DNA from: Leifsonia xyli
Lineage (GTDB): Bacteria > Actinomycetota > Actinomycetes > Actinomycetales > Microbacteriaceae
DNA length: 64,000 nucleotides
NCBI GenBank assembly: GCA_001647635.1
Contig: CP014761.1
Span: 1,798,001 to 1,862,000, forward strand
Direction: 5' to 3'
Shown in pieces: positions 25,743-34,837 of this stretch. The stretch's first letter is position 1, and each line of letters opens with the position of its first letter. Both the position numbers and the translations under genes were made by a program. A model generated the notes under the pieces. The model saw only the letters and a program-made list of their open reading frames with translations. It did not search any database and had not been told where the DNA came from.

Positions 25743-27016
25743 CCGACTTCGATCCCGTCCCTCCCGCCGCCCTCGAGCCCGACCCGCTCACCGCGGCCCG
25801 CGCGCTCGACCTGCGCGACCCCCTCGCCGCCTTCCGCGCGCGCTTCGCGGGCATCGACGACGGCACCTCCCAGGTCACCGCCTACTTCGACGGCAACTCC
25901 CTCGGCCGCCCGACCCGCGCAAGCGTCGAACGCATCCAGCGGTTCCTCCTCGACGGCTGGGGCGACCGGCTGATCCGCGGCTGGGACGAGGAGTGGATGG
26001 AGCTGCCGTTCACCATCGGCGACGACCTGGGCCGCGCCGCACTCGGCGCCGCGCCGGGCCAGACGTTCATCGGCGACTCGACCACCGTCCTGCTCTACAA
26101 ACTCGCGCGCGCCGCCGTCGACAGCCTCCCCGAGCGCAGCGAGATCGTGCTCGACACCGACAACTTCCCCACCGACCGTTACCTCCTCGACGGCATCGCC
26201 CGCGAGCGCGGCCTGCGGCTGGTGTGGATCGAGGCGGACACGGAGGCCGGCGTCACCCCCGAGCAGGTCGGTGCCGTCGTCGGGCCGAGGACCGCGCTGG
26301 TCGTGCTCAGTCACGTCGCCTACCGGTCCGGCTTCCTCGCCGACCTCCCCGCCATCACCCGCATCGTGCACGACGCGGGTGCGCTGGTGCTCTGGGACCT
26401 CTGCCACTCCGCCGGCTCCGTGCCTGTCGACCTCGACGCGGCCGATGTCGACCTCGCGGTCGGCTGCACGTACAAGTACCTCAACGGCGGCCCCGGATCC
26501 CCCGCCTTCGGCTACGTGAACGCACGGCTCATCCCGCACCTCACCCAGCCGATCCAAGGGTGGATGGGCGTGCGCGACGTGTTCCTCATGGGCCCGGAGT
26601 ACGAGCCCGCGGACGGCGTGCGCCGATTCCTCAGCGGCACGCCCCCGATCGTCGGGATGCTCGCCATGCGCGACACCATCGGGATGATCGAGGAGGCCGG
26701 CATCGAGGCGGTCCGCGCCAAATCGGTCGCCCTGACGGAGTTCGCCGTCGCTCTCGCGGACGAGTGGCTCGCTCCGCTCGGCGTCGCGCTCGCCAGCCCG
26801 CGCGACCCCGCGCTGCGCGGCGGCCACATCACCCTCAGCCACCCGGCCATGCGCGAGGTGACGCAGCTGCTCTGGCAGCGGGACGTCATCCCGGACTACC
26901 GCGACCCCGACGGCCTGCGCATCGGCCTGTCGCCGTTCAGCACCAGCTTCGAGGAGCTGTGCACCGGGATGGCGGCAGTGCGGGATGCGCTCGGCGAGCT
27001 CGCCCACGATGACTGA
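25739..27016 (+). CDS. kynU: Kynureninase
   Basis: 425 residues, PLP-dependent fold type I. It cleaves kynurenine to anthranilate and alanine. YFDGNSLGRPT, FIGDSTTVLLYKL, DTDNFPTDRYL, LVVLSHVAYRSGFL, ALVLWDLCHSAGSVP and the Schiff-base motif GCTYKYLNGGPG (Lys246) are visible, with PEYEPADGVRRFLSGTPPI later. The ATG overlaps the amidohydrolase stop. No 3-hydroxylase or 3-hydroxyanthranilate dioxygenase follows, so the operon probably ends at anthranilate. Confidence 0.95.
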   Translation: MTDFDPVPPAALEPDPLTAARALDLRDPLAAFRARFAGIDDGTSQVTAYFDGNSLGRPTRASVERIQRFLLDGWGDRLIRGWDEEWMELPFTIGDDLGRAALGAAPGQTFIGDSTTVLLYKLARAAVDSLPERSEIVLDTDNFPTDRYLLDGIARERGLRLVWIEADTEAGVTPEQVGAVVGPRTALVVLSHVAYRSGFLADLPAITRIVHDAGALVLWDLCHSAGSVPVDLDAADVDLAVGCTYKYLNGGPGSPAFGYVNARLIPHLTQPIQGWMGVRDVFLMGPEYEPADGVRRFLSGTPPIVGMLAMRDTIGMIEEAGIEAVRAKSVALTEFAVALADEWLAPLGVALASPRDPALRGGHITLSHPAMREVTQLLWQRDVIPDYRDPDGLRIGLSPFSTSFEELCTGMAAVRDALGELAHDD

Positions 27017-27851
27017 GGTCGCGGCGCGCGACGACCTGGAGGCGAGCACCGGGAGCGCCACGGCGCTGCTCCGCACGGTCGTGGGCAGCATCCTCCGCCC
27101 GATCGGCGGTTGGATGAGCGCGGCGGGCGCGGTGCGCCTGATGGGCGACCTCGGCGTCCCGGCCGCGACCGCGCGGTCCAGCCTGGCGCGGGTCTGCTCG
27201 CGGGGCGTGCTGCGACGGGAGCCTCGGGACGGCGTGGCGGGCTACGCCCTCGAGCCCGCTGCGGTCCCGATGCTGGAGCGCGGCGACGACCGCATCTTCG
27301 GCGACCGCGTCGAGGCGACAGCGTGGTGCCTGCTGTCGTTCTCGTTCCCCGAGCGCAGCAGGGGCAGCCGAGACCGGCTCCGCCGCCGTCTCTCCGCGCT
27401 CGGCTGCGGGACCGTCGCCGACGGCCTGTGGATCGCACCTGCCGCCCTCGAGGACGAGCTCGCCGCGACCGCGCACGACATCGCCGGGGAGGCGGAGGTC
27501 GTCCTGTTCGCGGACGCCGCACCCCGCGGCGACCTCGGCGCCGGGCTCGCCCGCTGGTACGACCTGGAGGGGATCCGCCGCACGCACGACGCCTTCCTCG
27601 CGCGGTTCGGGGCACAGGCGGCCCCGGACGACGACGCGCAGGCGTTCGCCCTCTGGATCCGCGCGCTCGACGAGTGGCGCGTCATCCCCTATCGCGATCC
27701 CGGTCTCCCGTCGGAGGCGCTGCCTGCGGACTGGCCGGGAGCCGACTCCGCCGCCCTGTTCCGCCGCCTGTGGAGTGACCTGGAGGGCCGCGCCGTCGTC
27801 CACGCCGCCGCCGTCGCCGGTCCCGCCCGAAGCGTCGCCGCGGCACGGTAG
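27009..27851 (+). CDS. PaaX-like transcriptional regulator
   Basis: 280 residues. An N-terminal winged helix (WMSAAGAVRLMGDLGVPAATARSSLARVCSRGVL, about 38-75) and a larger domain with WCLLSFSFPERSRGSRDRLRRRLSALGCGTVADGLWIAP resemble PaaX, the phenylacetyl-CoA-responsive repressor; the C-terminal part has a PaaX_C-like region with EWRVIPYRDPGLP. It overlaps the kynU stop by eight bases, so it belongs to the kyn operon and probably regulates it in response to an aromatic or CoA-linked metabolite (inference). The ATG at 27009 was chosen because it fits the overlap. Confidence 0.8.
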   Translation: MTEVAARDDLEASTGSATALLRTVVGSILRPIGGWMSAAGAVRLMGDLGVPAATARSSLARVCSRGVLRREPRDGVAGYALEPAAVPMLERGDDRIFGDRVEATAWCLLSFSFPERSRGSRDRLRRRLSALGCGTVADGLWIAPAALEDELAATAHDIAGEAEVVLFADAAPRGDLGAGLARWYDLEGIRRTHDAFLARFGAQAAPDDDAQAFALWIRALDEWRVIPYRDPGLPSEALPADWPGADSAALFRRLWSDLEGRAVVHAAAVAGPARSVAAAR

Positions 27852-27854
27852 AAT
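27849..27854 (+). promoter_or_regulatory. purS -10 box
   Basis: TAGAAT, about 46 bp before the purS GTG. It overlaps the end of the PaaX-like gene. GCGGAG before the GTG serves as ribosome-binding site, so this unit has a short leader, unlike purC and purD. Confidence 0.5.
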
Positions 27855-27900
27855 CGAGGGCGAACCCCACCCTTGTCGCCCGAGTGAGCGGAGTATCCCC

Positions 27901-28161
27901 GTGCCGACCATCGTCGTCGAAGTAATGCCGAAAGCCGAGCTGCTCGACCCGCAGGGCAAGGCGGTCGCCGGAGCCCTGGCCCGCACCGGGCGCGGCGTCG
28001 TCAGCGGGGTCCGCGTCGGCAAGCGCTTCGAGCTGACCGTCGACGGCCCGATCGACGACGAGGTGCGGGCGACGGTCGAGGAGATCGCGGGCGAGATCCT
28101 GTCGAACTCCGTGATCGAAGACGTGGTGGGCATCCACTACCCCGCCGAGGTCGGCGCCTGA
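27901..28161 (+). CDS. purS: FGAM synthase subunit PurS
   Basis: 86 residues. It forms the small dimeric linker between PurQ and PurL in the Gram-positive type formylglycinamidine ribonucleotide synthase. [21 protein letters not shown] and [12 protein letters not shown] are the family signature. The GTG at 27901 gives the normal length. The stop TGA shares its A with the purQ ATG (TGATG), so subunit synthesis is coupled. Confidence 0.95.
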   Translation: MPTIVVEVMPKAELLDPQGKAVAGALARTGRGVVSGVRVGKRFELTVDGPIDDEVRATVEEIAGEILSNSVIEDVVGIHYPAEVGA

Positions 28162-28859
28162 TGCGCATCGGCGTCATCACCTTCCCGGGCTCGCTCGACG
28201 ACCGCGACGCCCTGCGCGCCGTCCGCCTCGCCGGCGCCGAACCGGTCGCGCTTTGGCACGGCGAGCACGACCTCCAGGGCGTCGACGCCCTCGTGCTGCC
28301 CGGCGGCTTCTCGTACGGCGACTACCTGCGCTGCGGCGCCATCGCCTCCCTCTCGCCGATCATGACCGAGGTCGTGGACGCGGCGGCCAAGGGCATGCCG
28401 ATCCTCGGCATCTGCAACGGCTTCCAGATGCTCGCCGAGGCGCACCTCGTGTCCGGCGGCCTGATCCGCAACGACCACGGCAACTTCATCCGCCGCGACC
28501 AGCACCTCACGGTCGAGAACGCCTCCACCCCGTGGACCAGCGGCTTCGAGCAGGGCCAGGAGATCGTCATCCCGCTCAAGAACGGCGAGGGCGGCTTCAT
28601 CGCCTCGGCCGACGAGCTGAACCGCCTCGAGGGCGAGGGGATGGTCGTCTTCCGCTACACGGGCGTCAACCCGAACGGCTCGCTCAACGACATCGCGGGC
28701 GTCCGCAACGAGCGCGGCAACGTGGTCGGCCTCATGCCGCACCCCGAGCACGCGGTCGAGCCGGGCTTCGGCCCCGACACCCGCGACGCGATGCGCTCGG
28801 GCACCGACGGCCTCACATTCTTCACCTCGGTCATCCGCTCGGCGCTCGTCGAGGCGTAA
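28161..28859 (+). CDS. purQ: FGAM synthase glutaminase subunit PurQ
   Basis: 232 residues, class I glutamine amidotransferase. [33 protein letters not shown] (oxyanion region), GICNGFQML with the nucleophilic Cys, and PHPEHAVEP with catalytic His and Glu. It supplies ammonia to PurL through PurS. One-base overlap with purS. Confidence 0.96.
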   Translation: MRIGVITFPGSLDDRDALRAVRLAGAEPVALWHGEHDLQGVDALVLPGGFSYGDYLRCGAIASLSPIMTEVVDAAAKGMPILGICNGFQMLAEAHLVSGGLIRNDHGNFIRRDQHLTVENASTPWTSGFEQGQEIVIPLKNGEGGFIASADELNRLEGEGMVVFRYTGVNPNGSLNDIAGVRNERGNVVGLMPHPEHAVEPGFGPDTRDAMRSGTDGLTFFTSVIRSALVEA

Positions 28860-28901
28860 CCTCCCGGGAACCGCGCCCCTCATCGCGGACACTTCATAGT
28901 T

Positions 28902-29486
28902 GTGAGGGGAATCCAACTCGACGAGCCGGCGGTGCTCGAACGCGTGCGCGACGGCGACGCCGATGCGTTCGGCGCCCTGTTCGACCTGCACCACGACCGC
29001 GTGTTCAGGCAGGCGCTGCGGTTGACCGCGTCGCTGCACGACGCGGAGGACGTGACCGCCGTCGTGTTCCTCGAGGCGTGGCGCAAGCGGGATGCGATGC
29101 GCGAGGTCAACGGGTCCATCGTGGCCTGGCTGCTGGTGATGACGAACTTCGTGCACCGCAACTACGCACGGTCGTCCCGGCGCTACCGAGAGGGGCTGCT
29201 GCAGCTTCCCCCGCCCGAGAACGCGCCGGACCATGCGGACGCTGTGGACGACCGCATCGACCGGAACGCCCGCCGGGCCGCCCTCCGCGGCGCGCTCGCC
29301 CAACTACCGAAGCGCGACCAGGACATCCTCACCCTCTGCGTGCTGGAGGAGCTCAGCACCGCCGACGCCGCCACAGCCCTGGGCGTGGCGCCTGGAACGG
29401 TCAAGTCCCGTCTCTCACGGGCGAAGTCACGGCTCACCGAGCTGCTCCAGCAGGACCCGGCGATGACGAACGGAGGAGTGCGATGA
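28902..29486 (+). CDS. ECF-type RNA polymerase sigma factor
   Basis: 194 residues. Region 2 (about 10-80: VRDGDADAFGALFDLHHDRVFRQALRLT, HDAEDVTAVVFLEAW) and region 4 (about 125-180: LRGALAQLPKRDQDILTLCVLEELSTADAATALGVAPGTVKSRLSRAKSRL with its helix-turn-helix) are both clear. It would direct transcription of a small regulon in response to an unknown envelope signal. The GTG start at 28902 lacks a good ribosome-binding site; a second GTG at 28932 is possible. The stop overlaps the next ATG (ATGA), so the partner protein is coupled. Confidence 0.88.
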   Translation: MRGIQLDEPAVLERVRDGDADAFGALFDLHHDRVFRQALRLTASLHDAEDVTAVVFLEAWRKRDAMREVNGSIVAWLLVMTNFVHRNYARSSRRYREGLLQLPPPENAPDHADAVDDRIDRNARRAALRGALAQLPKRDQDILTLCVLEELSTADAATALGVAPGTVKSRLSRAKSRLTELLQQDPAMTNGGVR

Positions 29487-30295
29487 ACGACGAGCCCACC
29501 TTCGACCCGCGCCGGAAGGCGGCGATCCGCGACCTCGTCGTGGCGAACGCGGAGGCGCACCCCGGCCGCGTCGGCGGACGCAAGCGCACGGCGCTCATCG
29601 CGACGCTCGTCGTGCTCGCGCTGACGATCTCCGGCGGCACGGTCGCCTACGCACTGGGGACGGGGCTGCTCGACCCGGCGCCGGTCGCGGCGCCGACGGC
29701 GACGCCGACGCCCACGCAGACCCCGACACCGACACCGACGCCCACTCCAACACCGACACCGACAGCGGCGGCTCCGGTGCAGGACCCGGCCGACCCGTCC
29801 ACGTGGATCATCGACTTCGACTCGGTCGGCCAGGTGTCGCTCGGAACGCCGTTCTCGGCGCAAGGCGACGCGCTTCCCGGGTTCGAGGACGTCACCGACT
29901 CGATCTGCCTCGAGGGGCAACGGGACTACCTCGCGCCTAGCCGGCTCCGATTAGTCCTGGTCGGTGCCGCCGACGGTTCGGGCCGCACGGCGGCGATCGA
30001 GTTCGGCAACTACGGCGATGGGACGGACAACCGCGCCACCAGTCCGAAGACGGCGGCCGGTATCGGGGTCAGCTCCACACGGGAGGAGTTGCTCGCGGCG
30101 TACCCGGGCATCCCGGAGACCGGACACTACAGCGACAGCGTCACGTACTACGGCCTGACCGACGGACAGGGCGGTTGGATAGCCTTCGCCGTCATGCACG
30201 ATGTGGTCTTCGAGATACAGGTCGGGAACGACGCTGTGAAGCCGGGCGGCCAGGGGAGCGTGCGAGCCATCCCCTCCGAACGCTGCCCGGCCTGA
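29483..30295 (+). CDS. Membrane-anchored partner of the ECF sigma factor, Thr-Pro repeat linker
   Basis: 270 residues. A cytosolic N-terminal segment (about 1-35, basic), one membrane helix (about 36-58, TALIATLVVLALTISGG), a Thr-Pro repeat linker (about 72-95, PTPTPTP) and an extracellular domain with two Cys (ICLEG near 140 and ERCPA at the end). The topology and the ATGA coupling to the sigma gene are those of an anti-sigma factor or signal sensor, but no zinc-binding anti-sigma motif (HxxxCxxC) is present. No family recognised. The TP repeat spans the wall. Confidence 0.7.
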   Translation: MNDEPTFDPRRKAAIRDLVVANAEAHPGRVGGRKRTALIATLVVLALTISGGTVAYALGTGLLDPAPVAAPTATPTPTQTPTPTPTPTPTPTPTAAAPVQDPADPSTWIIDFDSVGQVSLGTPFSAQGDALPGFEDVTDSICLEGQRDYLAPSRLRLVLVGAADGSGRTAAIEFGNYGDGTDNRATSPKTAAGIGVSSTREELLAAYPGIPETGHYSDSVTYYGLTDGQGGWIAFAVMHDVVFEIQVGNDAVKPGGQGSVRAIPSERCPA

Positions 30296-30312
30296 CCCCT
30301 CTCCCGGCCCGG

Positions 30313-30318
30313 TAGACT
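30313..30318 (+). promoter_or_regulatory. purL -10 box
   Basis: TAGACT, 43 bp before the purL GTG, with CTGGAG as ribosome-binding site. It shows purL has its own promoter behind the inserted sigma gene pair. Confidence 0.5.
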
Positions 30319-30360
30319 GGACCTCATCCCCGCCAGCCCCGCCCAGCCTGGAGTGCCCGC

Positions 30361-32679
30361 GTGACCGACACCGCCACCGCCCACGTCGTCGACACCGTCG
30401 CCAACGCCATCGAGACCCCGGAGCGGGAGCAGCCCTTCGCGGCGCTCGGGCTCAAAGAGGACGAGTACGCGCGGATCCGCGAAATCCTCGGCCGCCGCCC
30501 GACCAGCGGCGAGCTGGCGATGTACTCGGTGATGTGGTCGGAGCACTGCTCCTACAAGTCGTCGAAGATCTACCTGCGCCAGTTCGGCCAGAAGGTCAGC
30601 CCGGCGATGAAGAAGAACCTCATGGTCGGCATGGGCGAGAACGCGGGCGTCGTCGACGTCGGCGAGGGCTGGGCCGTCACCTTCAAGGTGGAGTCGCACA
30701 ACCACCCGTCCTACATCGAGCCGTTCCAGGGTGCCGCGACCGGCGTCGGCGGCATCGTCCGCGACATCATCTCGATGGGCGCGCGTCCCGTCGCCGTCAT
30801 GGATCAGCTGCGCTTCGGCGCCATCGACAATCCGGACACCGCCCGCGTCGTACACGGCGTCGTCTCCGGCATCTCCTTCTACGGCAACTGCCTGGGCCTG
30901 CCGAACATCGGCGGCGAGACCTACTTCGACCCGGTGTACCAGGGCAATCCGCTGGTCAACGCGCTGTCCGTCGGCGTGCTCCGCCACGAAGACCTCCACC
31001 TCGCCAACGCGTCCGGCGAAGGCAACAAAGTGGTCCTGTTCGGCGCCCGTACCGGCGGCGACGGGATCGGCGGTGCGAGCATCCTCGCATCAGACACGTT
31101 CTCCGCGGGCGGCCCGACCAAGCGTCCGGCCGTCCAGGTGGGCGACCCGTTCGCCGAGAAGGTGCTCATCGAGTGCTGCCTGGAGCTGTTCCGCGACAAG
31201 CTGGTCGAGGGCATCCAGGACCTCGGCGCGGCCGGCATCTCCTGCGCGACCAGCGAGCTGGCGTCGAACGGCGACGGCGGGATGTTCATCGAGCTCGACA
31301 AGGTGCTCCTGCGCGATCCCACGCTCACGGCCGAGGAGATCCTCATGTCGGAGAGCCAGGAGCGCATGATGGCGGTCGTCAAGCCGGAGCTCCTGGACGC
31401 GTTCCTCGCCGTCACCGCGAAGTGGGACGTCGAGACCAGCGTGCTCGGCGAGGTCACCGAGACCGGCCGCCTCGTCATCAACTGGAAGGGCGAGGAGATC
31501 GTCAACGTCGACCCGCGCACGGTCGCGGTCGACGGTCCGGTGTACGAGCGTCCCGTCGCCTACCCGACGTGGATCGACGCCCTGCAGGACGACTCGGCCT
31601 CCGTGCTCGCCCGGCCGACGACCGGCGACGAGCTGCGCGAGCAGACGCTCGCCCTGCTCGGCAGCGCCAACCTGGCAGACAAGGGCTGGATCACCGACCA
31701 GTACGACTACTTCGTGGGCGGCAACACGGCTCTCGCCTTCCCGGACGACGCGGGCATGATCCGCGTCGACGAGGAGTCCGGCCTGGGCTTCGCCATCGCG
31801 ACCGACGCCAACGGCCGCTACTGCCAGCTCGACCCCAAGCAGGGCGCCAAGCTCGCCCTCGCCGAGGCGTACCGCAACGTCGCCGCGTCCGGCGCCGTCC
31901 CGGTCGCGGTCACCGACTGCCTCAACTTCGGCAGCCCGGAGAACCCCGAGGTCATGTGGCAGTTCTCTCAGGCCGTCGAGGGCCTGTCGGACGCCTGCCT
32001 CGAGCTCGAGATCCCGGTCACCGGCGGCAACGTGTCGTTCTACAACCAGACGGGCGACACCCCGATCTTCCCGACCCCCGTCGTCGGCGTCCTCGGCGTG
32101 ATCGACGATGTCGCACGCCGCATCCCGAGCGGGTGGCAGGACGAGGGCGAGAACATCTACCTGCTCGGCACCACCCGCGAGGAGCTGGACGGCTCCGCCT
32201 GGGCGGGCACCATCCACGGCCACCTCGGCGGACGCCCGCCGGCGGTCGACCTGGACGCGGAGCGCGCGCTCGCCGAGGCCCTGCACGCCGCGGCACAGGA
32301 GGGCCTCGTCTCGTCCGCGCACGATCTCGCCGACGGCGGCCTCGCGCAGGCGCTGGCCGAGTCGGTCATGCGGTTCGGTGTCGGCGCTCGCGTCTGGCTC
32401 ACCGAGATCCAGGAGCGCGACGGCGTGGATGCGGCGACCGCCCTGTTCTCGGAGTCGACCGCCCGCGTCATCGTGACGGTCCCGCGTGAGGACGACGTGA
32501 AGTTCCGCGGCCTCTGCGAGGGTCGCGGTATCCCGGCCCTGCGGATCGGCGTCACCGACGCCGAGGTGGGCGCGCAGCCGGTCCTCGAGGTGCAGGACCA
32601 GTTCACGATCGGCCTGGAGGAGCTCCACGGCGTGCACCGCTCCACGCTCCCCGAGCACTTCGGCCCGACCGTCGCCTGA
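30361..32679 (+). CDS. purL: FGAM synthase large subunit PurL
   Basis: 772 residues, the Gram-positive (small) PurL that works with PurS and PurQ. It converts FGAR, ATP and ammonia to [87 protein letters not shown] and [12 protein letters not shown] are all in place. It is separated from purSQ by the sigma factor pair. A long hairpin terminator follows the stop. Confidence 0.97.
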   Translation: MTDTATAHVVDTVANAIETPEREQPFAALGLKEDEYARIREILGRRPTSGELAMYSVMWSEHCSYKSSKIYLRQFGQKVSPAMKKNLMVGMGENAGVVDVGEGWAVTFKVESHNHPSYIEPFQGAATGVGGIVRDIISMGARPVAVMDQLRFGAIDNPDTARVVHGVVSGISFYGNCLGLPNIGGETYFDPVYQGNPLVNALSVGVLRHEDLHLANASGEGNKVVLFGARTGGDGIGGASILASDTFSAGGPTKRPAVQVGDPFAEKVLIECCLELFRDKLVEGIQDLGAAGISCATSELASNGDGGMFIELDKVLLRDPTLTAEEILMSESQERMMAVVKPELLDAFLAVTAKWDVETSVLGEVTETGRLVINWKGEEIVNVDPRTVAVDGPVYERPVAYPTWIDALQDDSASVLARPTTGDELREQTLALLGSANLADKGWITDQYDYFVGGNTALAFPDDAGMIRVDEESGLGFAIATDANGRYCQLDPKQGAKLALAEAYRNVAASGAVPVAVTDCLNFGSPENPEVMWQFSQAVEGLSDACLELEIPVTGGNVSFYNQTGDTPIFPTPVVGVLGVIDDVARRIPSGWQDEGENIYLLGTTREELDGSAWAGTIHGHLGGRPPAVDLDAERALAEALHAAAQEGLVSSAHDLADGGLAQALAESVMRFGVGARVWLTEIQERDGVDAATALFSESTARVIVTVPREDDVKFRGLCEGRGIPALRIGVTDAEVGAQPVLEVQDQFTIGLEELHGVHRSTLPEHFGPTVA

Positions 32680-32696
32680 CCCGCGCCGCCAGCCGC

Positions 32697-32753
32697 CGAG
32701 CACAGGAAAGACGCTCCGAATCCCTGCGATTCGGAGCGTTTTTCCTGTGCTCG
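32697..32753. terminator. Very strong intrinsic terminator after purL
   Basis: A hairpin of about 25 bp: CGAGCACAGGAAA and ACGCTCCGAAT on one side, with ATTCGGAGCGT and TTTCCTGTGCTCG on the other, around a seven-base loop and one unpaired pair. The T-rich descending arm (GTTTTTCCTG) would end transcription. Confidence 0.85.
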
Positions 32754-32764
32754 CGGGCGTTCGC

Positions 32765-32779
32765 TACGGTGGGCTCATG
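32765..32779 (+). promoter_or_regulatory. -10 box with leaderless start, alpha/beta hydrolase gene
   Basis: TACGGT (32765-32770), six bases, ATG at 32777, only 12 bp after the purL terminator. Confidence 0.5.
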
Positions 32780-33775
32780 CGTGCCCGCCGCGTCCTCGCC
32801 TCCCTCGTCGTCGGTCTCGGAGTTCTCGCGCTCGGCGCGGCCGCCACGGTGCGGGCCACGCCGTGGCCGTCGGCGCTGCTCATCCGGCGGGTGTTCACGA
32901 AGGGCGCCCGAGAGACCGTCGCCGAGATGCTGCCGTTCGTGCCGGGCGGAGTCACCTCCCGCATCGGTGTCCCGGTCGGGCGAGCCGCGACCGGCCTGAC
33001 GTTCGACGTGTTCCGGCCCGAGGCCGCAGAGGGCGCCCTCCCCACCGTGGTGTGGGTGCACGGCGGCGCGTGGCTCTCGGGTTCGAGCTGGGATGTGGAG
33101 CCGTACCTCCGCATCCTCGCCGCCGAGGGCTTCACCACCGTCGGCCTGAACTACACCCTCGCGCCGGAGGCCGCCTACCCGACAGCGGTCCGTCAGCTGA
33201 ACGAGGCGCTGGCGCAGCTGATCGCGCATGCGGAGGAGCTCGGGATCGACGCCTCCCGGATCGTGCTGGCGGGCGACTCAGCGGGAGCGCAGCTGGCGAG
33301 CCAGCTCGCAGCGATCGCGACGAGCCCCGAGTACGCCCGCCGCGTCGGAATCGCACCGGCCCTGCGCGGCGACCAACTGGCGGGGGTGGTCCTCAACTGC
33401 GGCGTGTACGACCTGGCTGCGCTCGCCGACCTCACGGGTCTGCTCGGCTGGGGTTTCAAGACGGCGATGTGGGCGTACGCCGGTACCAAGGACTGGTCGG
33501 ACAGCCCTGCCGGGCGCACGATGTCCACGCTCGACCACATCACCGCGGACTTCCCGCCCACGTACATCTCCGGCGGCAACGGCGACGGTCTCACGGCGAC
33601 GCAGTCGATCCCGCTTGCGGCCGCACTGCGTGCATCCGGCGTCGAGGTCACGGAGCTCTTCTGGCCGGCCGACCACGAACCCGCGCTCCCGCACGAGTAC
33701 CAATTCCACCTGAGCATGCCGGAGGCGCGGGAGGCGCTCAGCGCGACGGTGGCGTTCCTGCGCGAACGGACCTAG
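32777..33775 (+). CDS. Alpha/beta hydrolase (HSL-type esterase), membrane-anchored or exported
   Basis: 332 residues. N-terminal membrane helix or uncleaved signal (about 3-25). WVHGGAWLSGS is the HGG(A) oxyanion motif, VLAGDSAGAQLASQ carries the nucleophile Ser in GDSAG, and PADHEPALPHEYQF offers the catalytic His near the end, with an acid in YISGGNGDGL. This is the hormone-sensitive-lipase-like group that hydrolyses short acyl esters. The ATG at 32777 follows the -10 box; a longer in-frame start would reach into the terminator. Its last four bases CTAG are shared with the convergent transporter gene. Confidence 0.85.
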   Translation: MRARRVLASLVVGLGVLALGAAATVRATPWPSALLIRRVFTKGARETVAEMLPFVPGGVTSRIGVPVGRAATGLTFDVFRPEAAEGALPTVVWVHGGAWLSGSSWDVEPYLRILAAEGFTTVGLNYTLAPEAAYPTAVRQLNEALAQLIAHAEELGIDASRIVLAGDSAGAQLASQLAAIATSPEYARRVGIAPALRGDQLAGVVLNCGVYDLAALADLTGLLGWGFKTAMWAYAGTKDWSDSPAGRTMSTLDHITADFPPTYISGGNGDGLTATQSIPLAAALRASGVEVTELFWPADHEPALPHEYQFHLSMPEAREALSATVAFLRERT

Positions 33776-34692
33776 CGGGCCGCCGCCTCGCGCGCTGCCG
33801 GCTCCGCCTGACGTCGCGTCAGCATCCGCACCCGCTGCTGCGTCAGCAGGATGCCGGCGAGCACGATGACGGCGCCGACCGGCTCGTTCCAGGTCAGGTG
33901 CTCCCCCAGCACCAGGATCCCCAGCGCCACGCCGACCACCGGCGTCACGTACGTCACCCCGGAGGTCAGCGTCGGCCCCCACGCCCGCAGCACATTCATG
34001 TTCCAGATGTAGACCACGCCCGTCCCGAGGGCGCCGAGTGCGAGCAACGAGAGGAGGACGGGCCAGCTGAAGTCGACGGGATGCCAGGCGACGATCGGGG
34101 TCAGCAGCAGCATGATCACCGCTGCGAGCCCGATGTTGAGGAACGCGCTCGTGATGGACGACACGTTGCGCGGGCTGATAAAGCGGCGGATGTATCCGAA
34201 GCTGAAGCCGTAGCAGGTCACCGCGCCGAGGCAGGCGAGCTGGCCCCACAGGCTGCCGGCGAGCGCATCCACCGCCCAGGGTCCGACGACGATCACGACA
34301 CCGACGATCCCGACGAGGACGCCGAGCACCTGGTCGCGGTTGAGCTTCTCGACCCGGAACGCCGCCGTCGCCAGAATGGCGGTGGTGATCGGCGTCACGG
34401 CGTTGTAGATGCTGGCCAGGCTCGACGAGACGTACTGCTCCGCCCAGGCGAACAGCAGGAACGGGATGACGCAGTAGGTGACGCCGACCACCGCGAAGTG
34501 CACCCAGACGATCGGCTCGCGGGGAAGGCGAGCGCGCGTCGCGAGCGCGATGATGCCCAGTGTGACGGCACCGAACACGAGGCGCGCCCAGGCCACCTGG
34601 CCGAAGCTGACGCCCTCCAGCGCCACCTTCATGAACAAGAAGCTGGCGCCCCAGACGAGCCCCATCGCGACGAACTGCAGAGCGACTTTCAC
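33772..34692 (-). CDS. EamA/DMT-family transporter
   Basis: 306 residues with ten hydrophobic helices in two EamA repeats. MKVALQFVAMGLVWGASFLFMKVAL is the typical first helix; the second repeat begins near LACLGAVTCYGFSFGYI. Members export amino acids or small metabolites; the substrate is unknown. The GTG at 34692 lies six bases after TAACGT, so the mRNA is probably leaderless. Confidence 0.88.
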   Translation of the reverse strand: MKVALQFVAMGLVWGASFLFMKVALEGVSFGQVAWARLVFGAVTLGIIALATRARLPREPIVWVHFAVVGVTYCVIPFLLFAWAEQYVSSSLASIYNAVTPITTAILATAAFRVEKLNRDQVLGVLVGIVGVVIVVGPWAVDALAGSLWGQLACLGAVTCYGFSFGYIRRFISPRNVSSITSAFLNIGLAAVIMLLLTPIVAWHPVDFSWPVLLSLLALGALGTGVVYIWNMNVLRAWGPTLTSGVTYVTPVVGVALGILVLGEHLTWNEPVGAVIVLAGILLTQQRVRMLTRRQAEPAAREAAAR

Positions 34693-34704
34693 GTTTCGAC
34701 GTTA
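34690..34704 (-). promoter_or_regulatory. -10 box with leaderless start, EamA gene
   Basis: Minus strand TAACGT (34704-34699), six bases, GTG. Confidence 0.45.
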
Positions 34705-34792
34705 GCGGGCGCCACGGACGCTCTGCGCGCGAGAATCGGACATGAAGGGACAAGATGCGGCCAGCGGGAATAGATTCGCGCGCGTCACGTTG

Positions 34793-34806
34793 TATGCATT
34801 TGCATA
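34793..34806. promoter_or_regulatory. Candidate operator upstream of the LLM-duo operon
   Basis: TATGCA-TT-TGCATA, a perfect inverted repeat, 31 bp before the ATG at 34838, in an unusually AT-rich stretch. Symmetry suggests a dimeric regulator; none is encoded beside it. Confidence 0.45.
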
Positions 34807-34837
34807 GAAACGGCGAGACAACCAAGAGGAGCCAGAC

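Noticed and set aside
24953..27091. 712-codon open frame on the minus strand opposite the amidohydrolase and kynU
   Set aside because: It is antisense to two genes with clear motifs and consists of Arg/Gly/Val/Ala-rich sequence without domains; long antisense frames are common at this GC content.
29690..29770. Tandem ACNCCN repeats that resemble a repeat array
   Set aside because: They encode an in-frame Thr-Pro linker in a coding sequence; the unit is 6 bp without spacers, so it is neither CRISPR nor an intergenic satellite.
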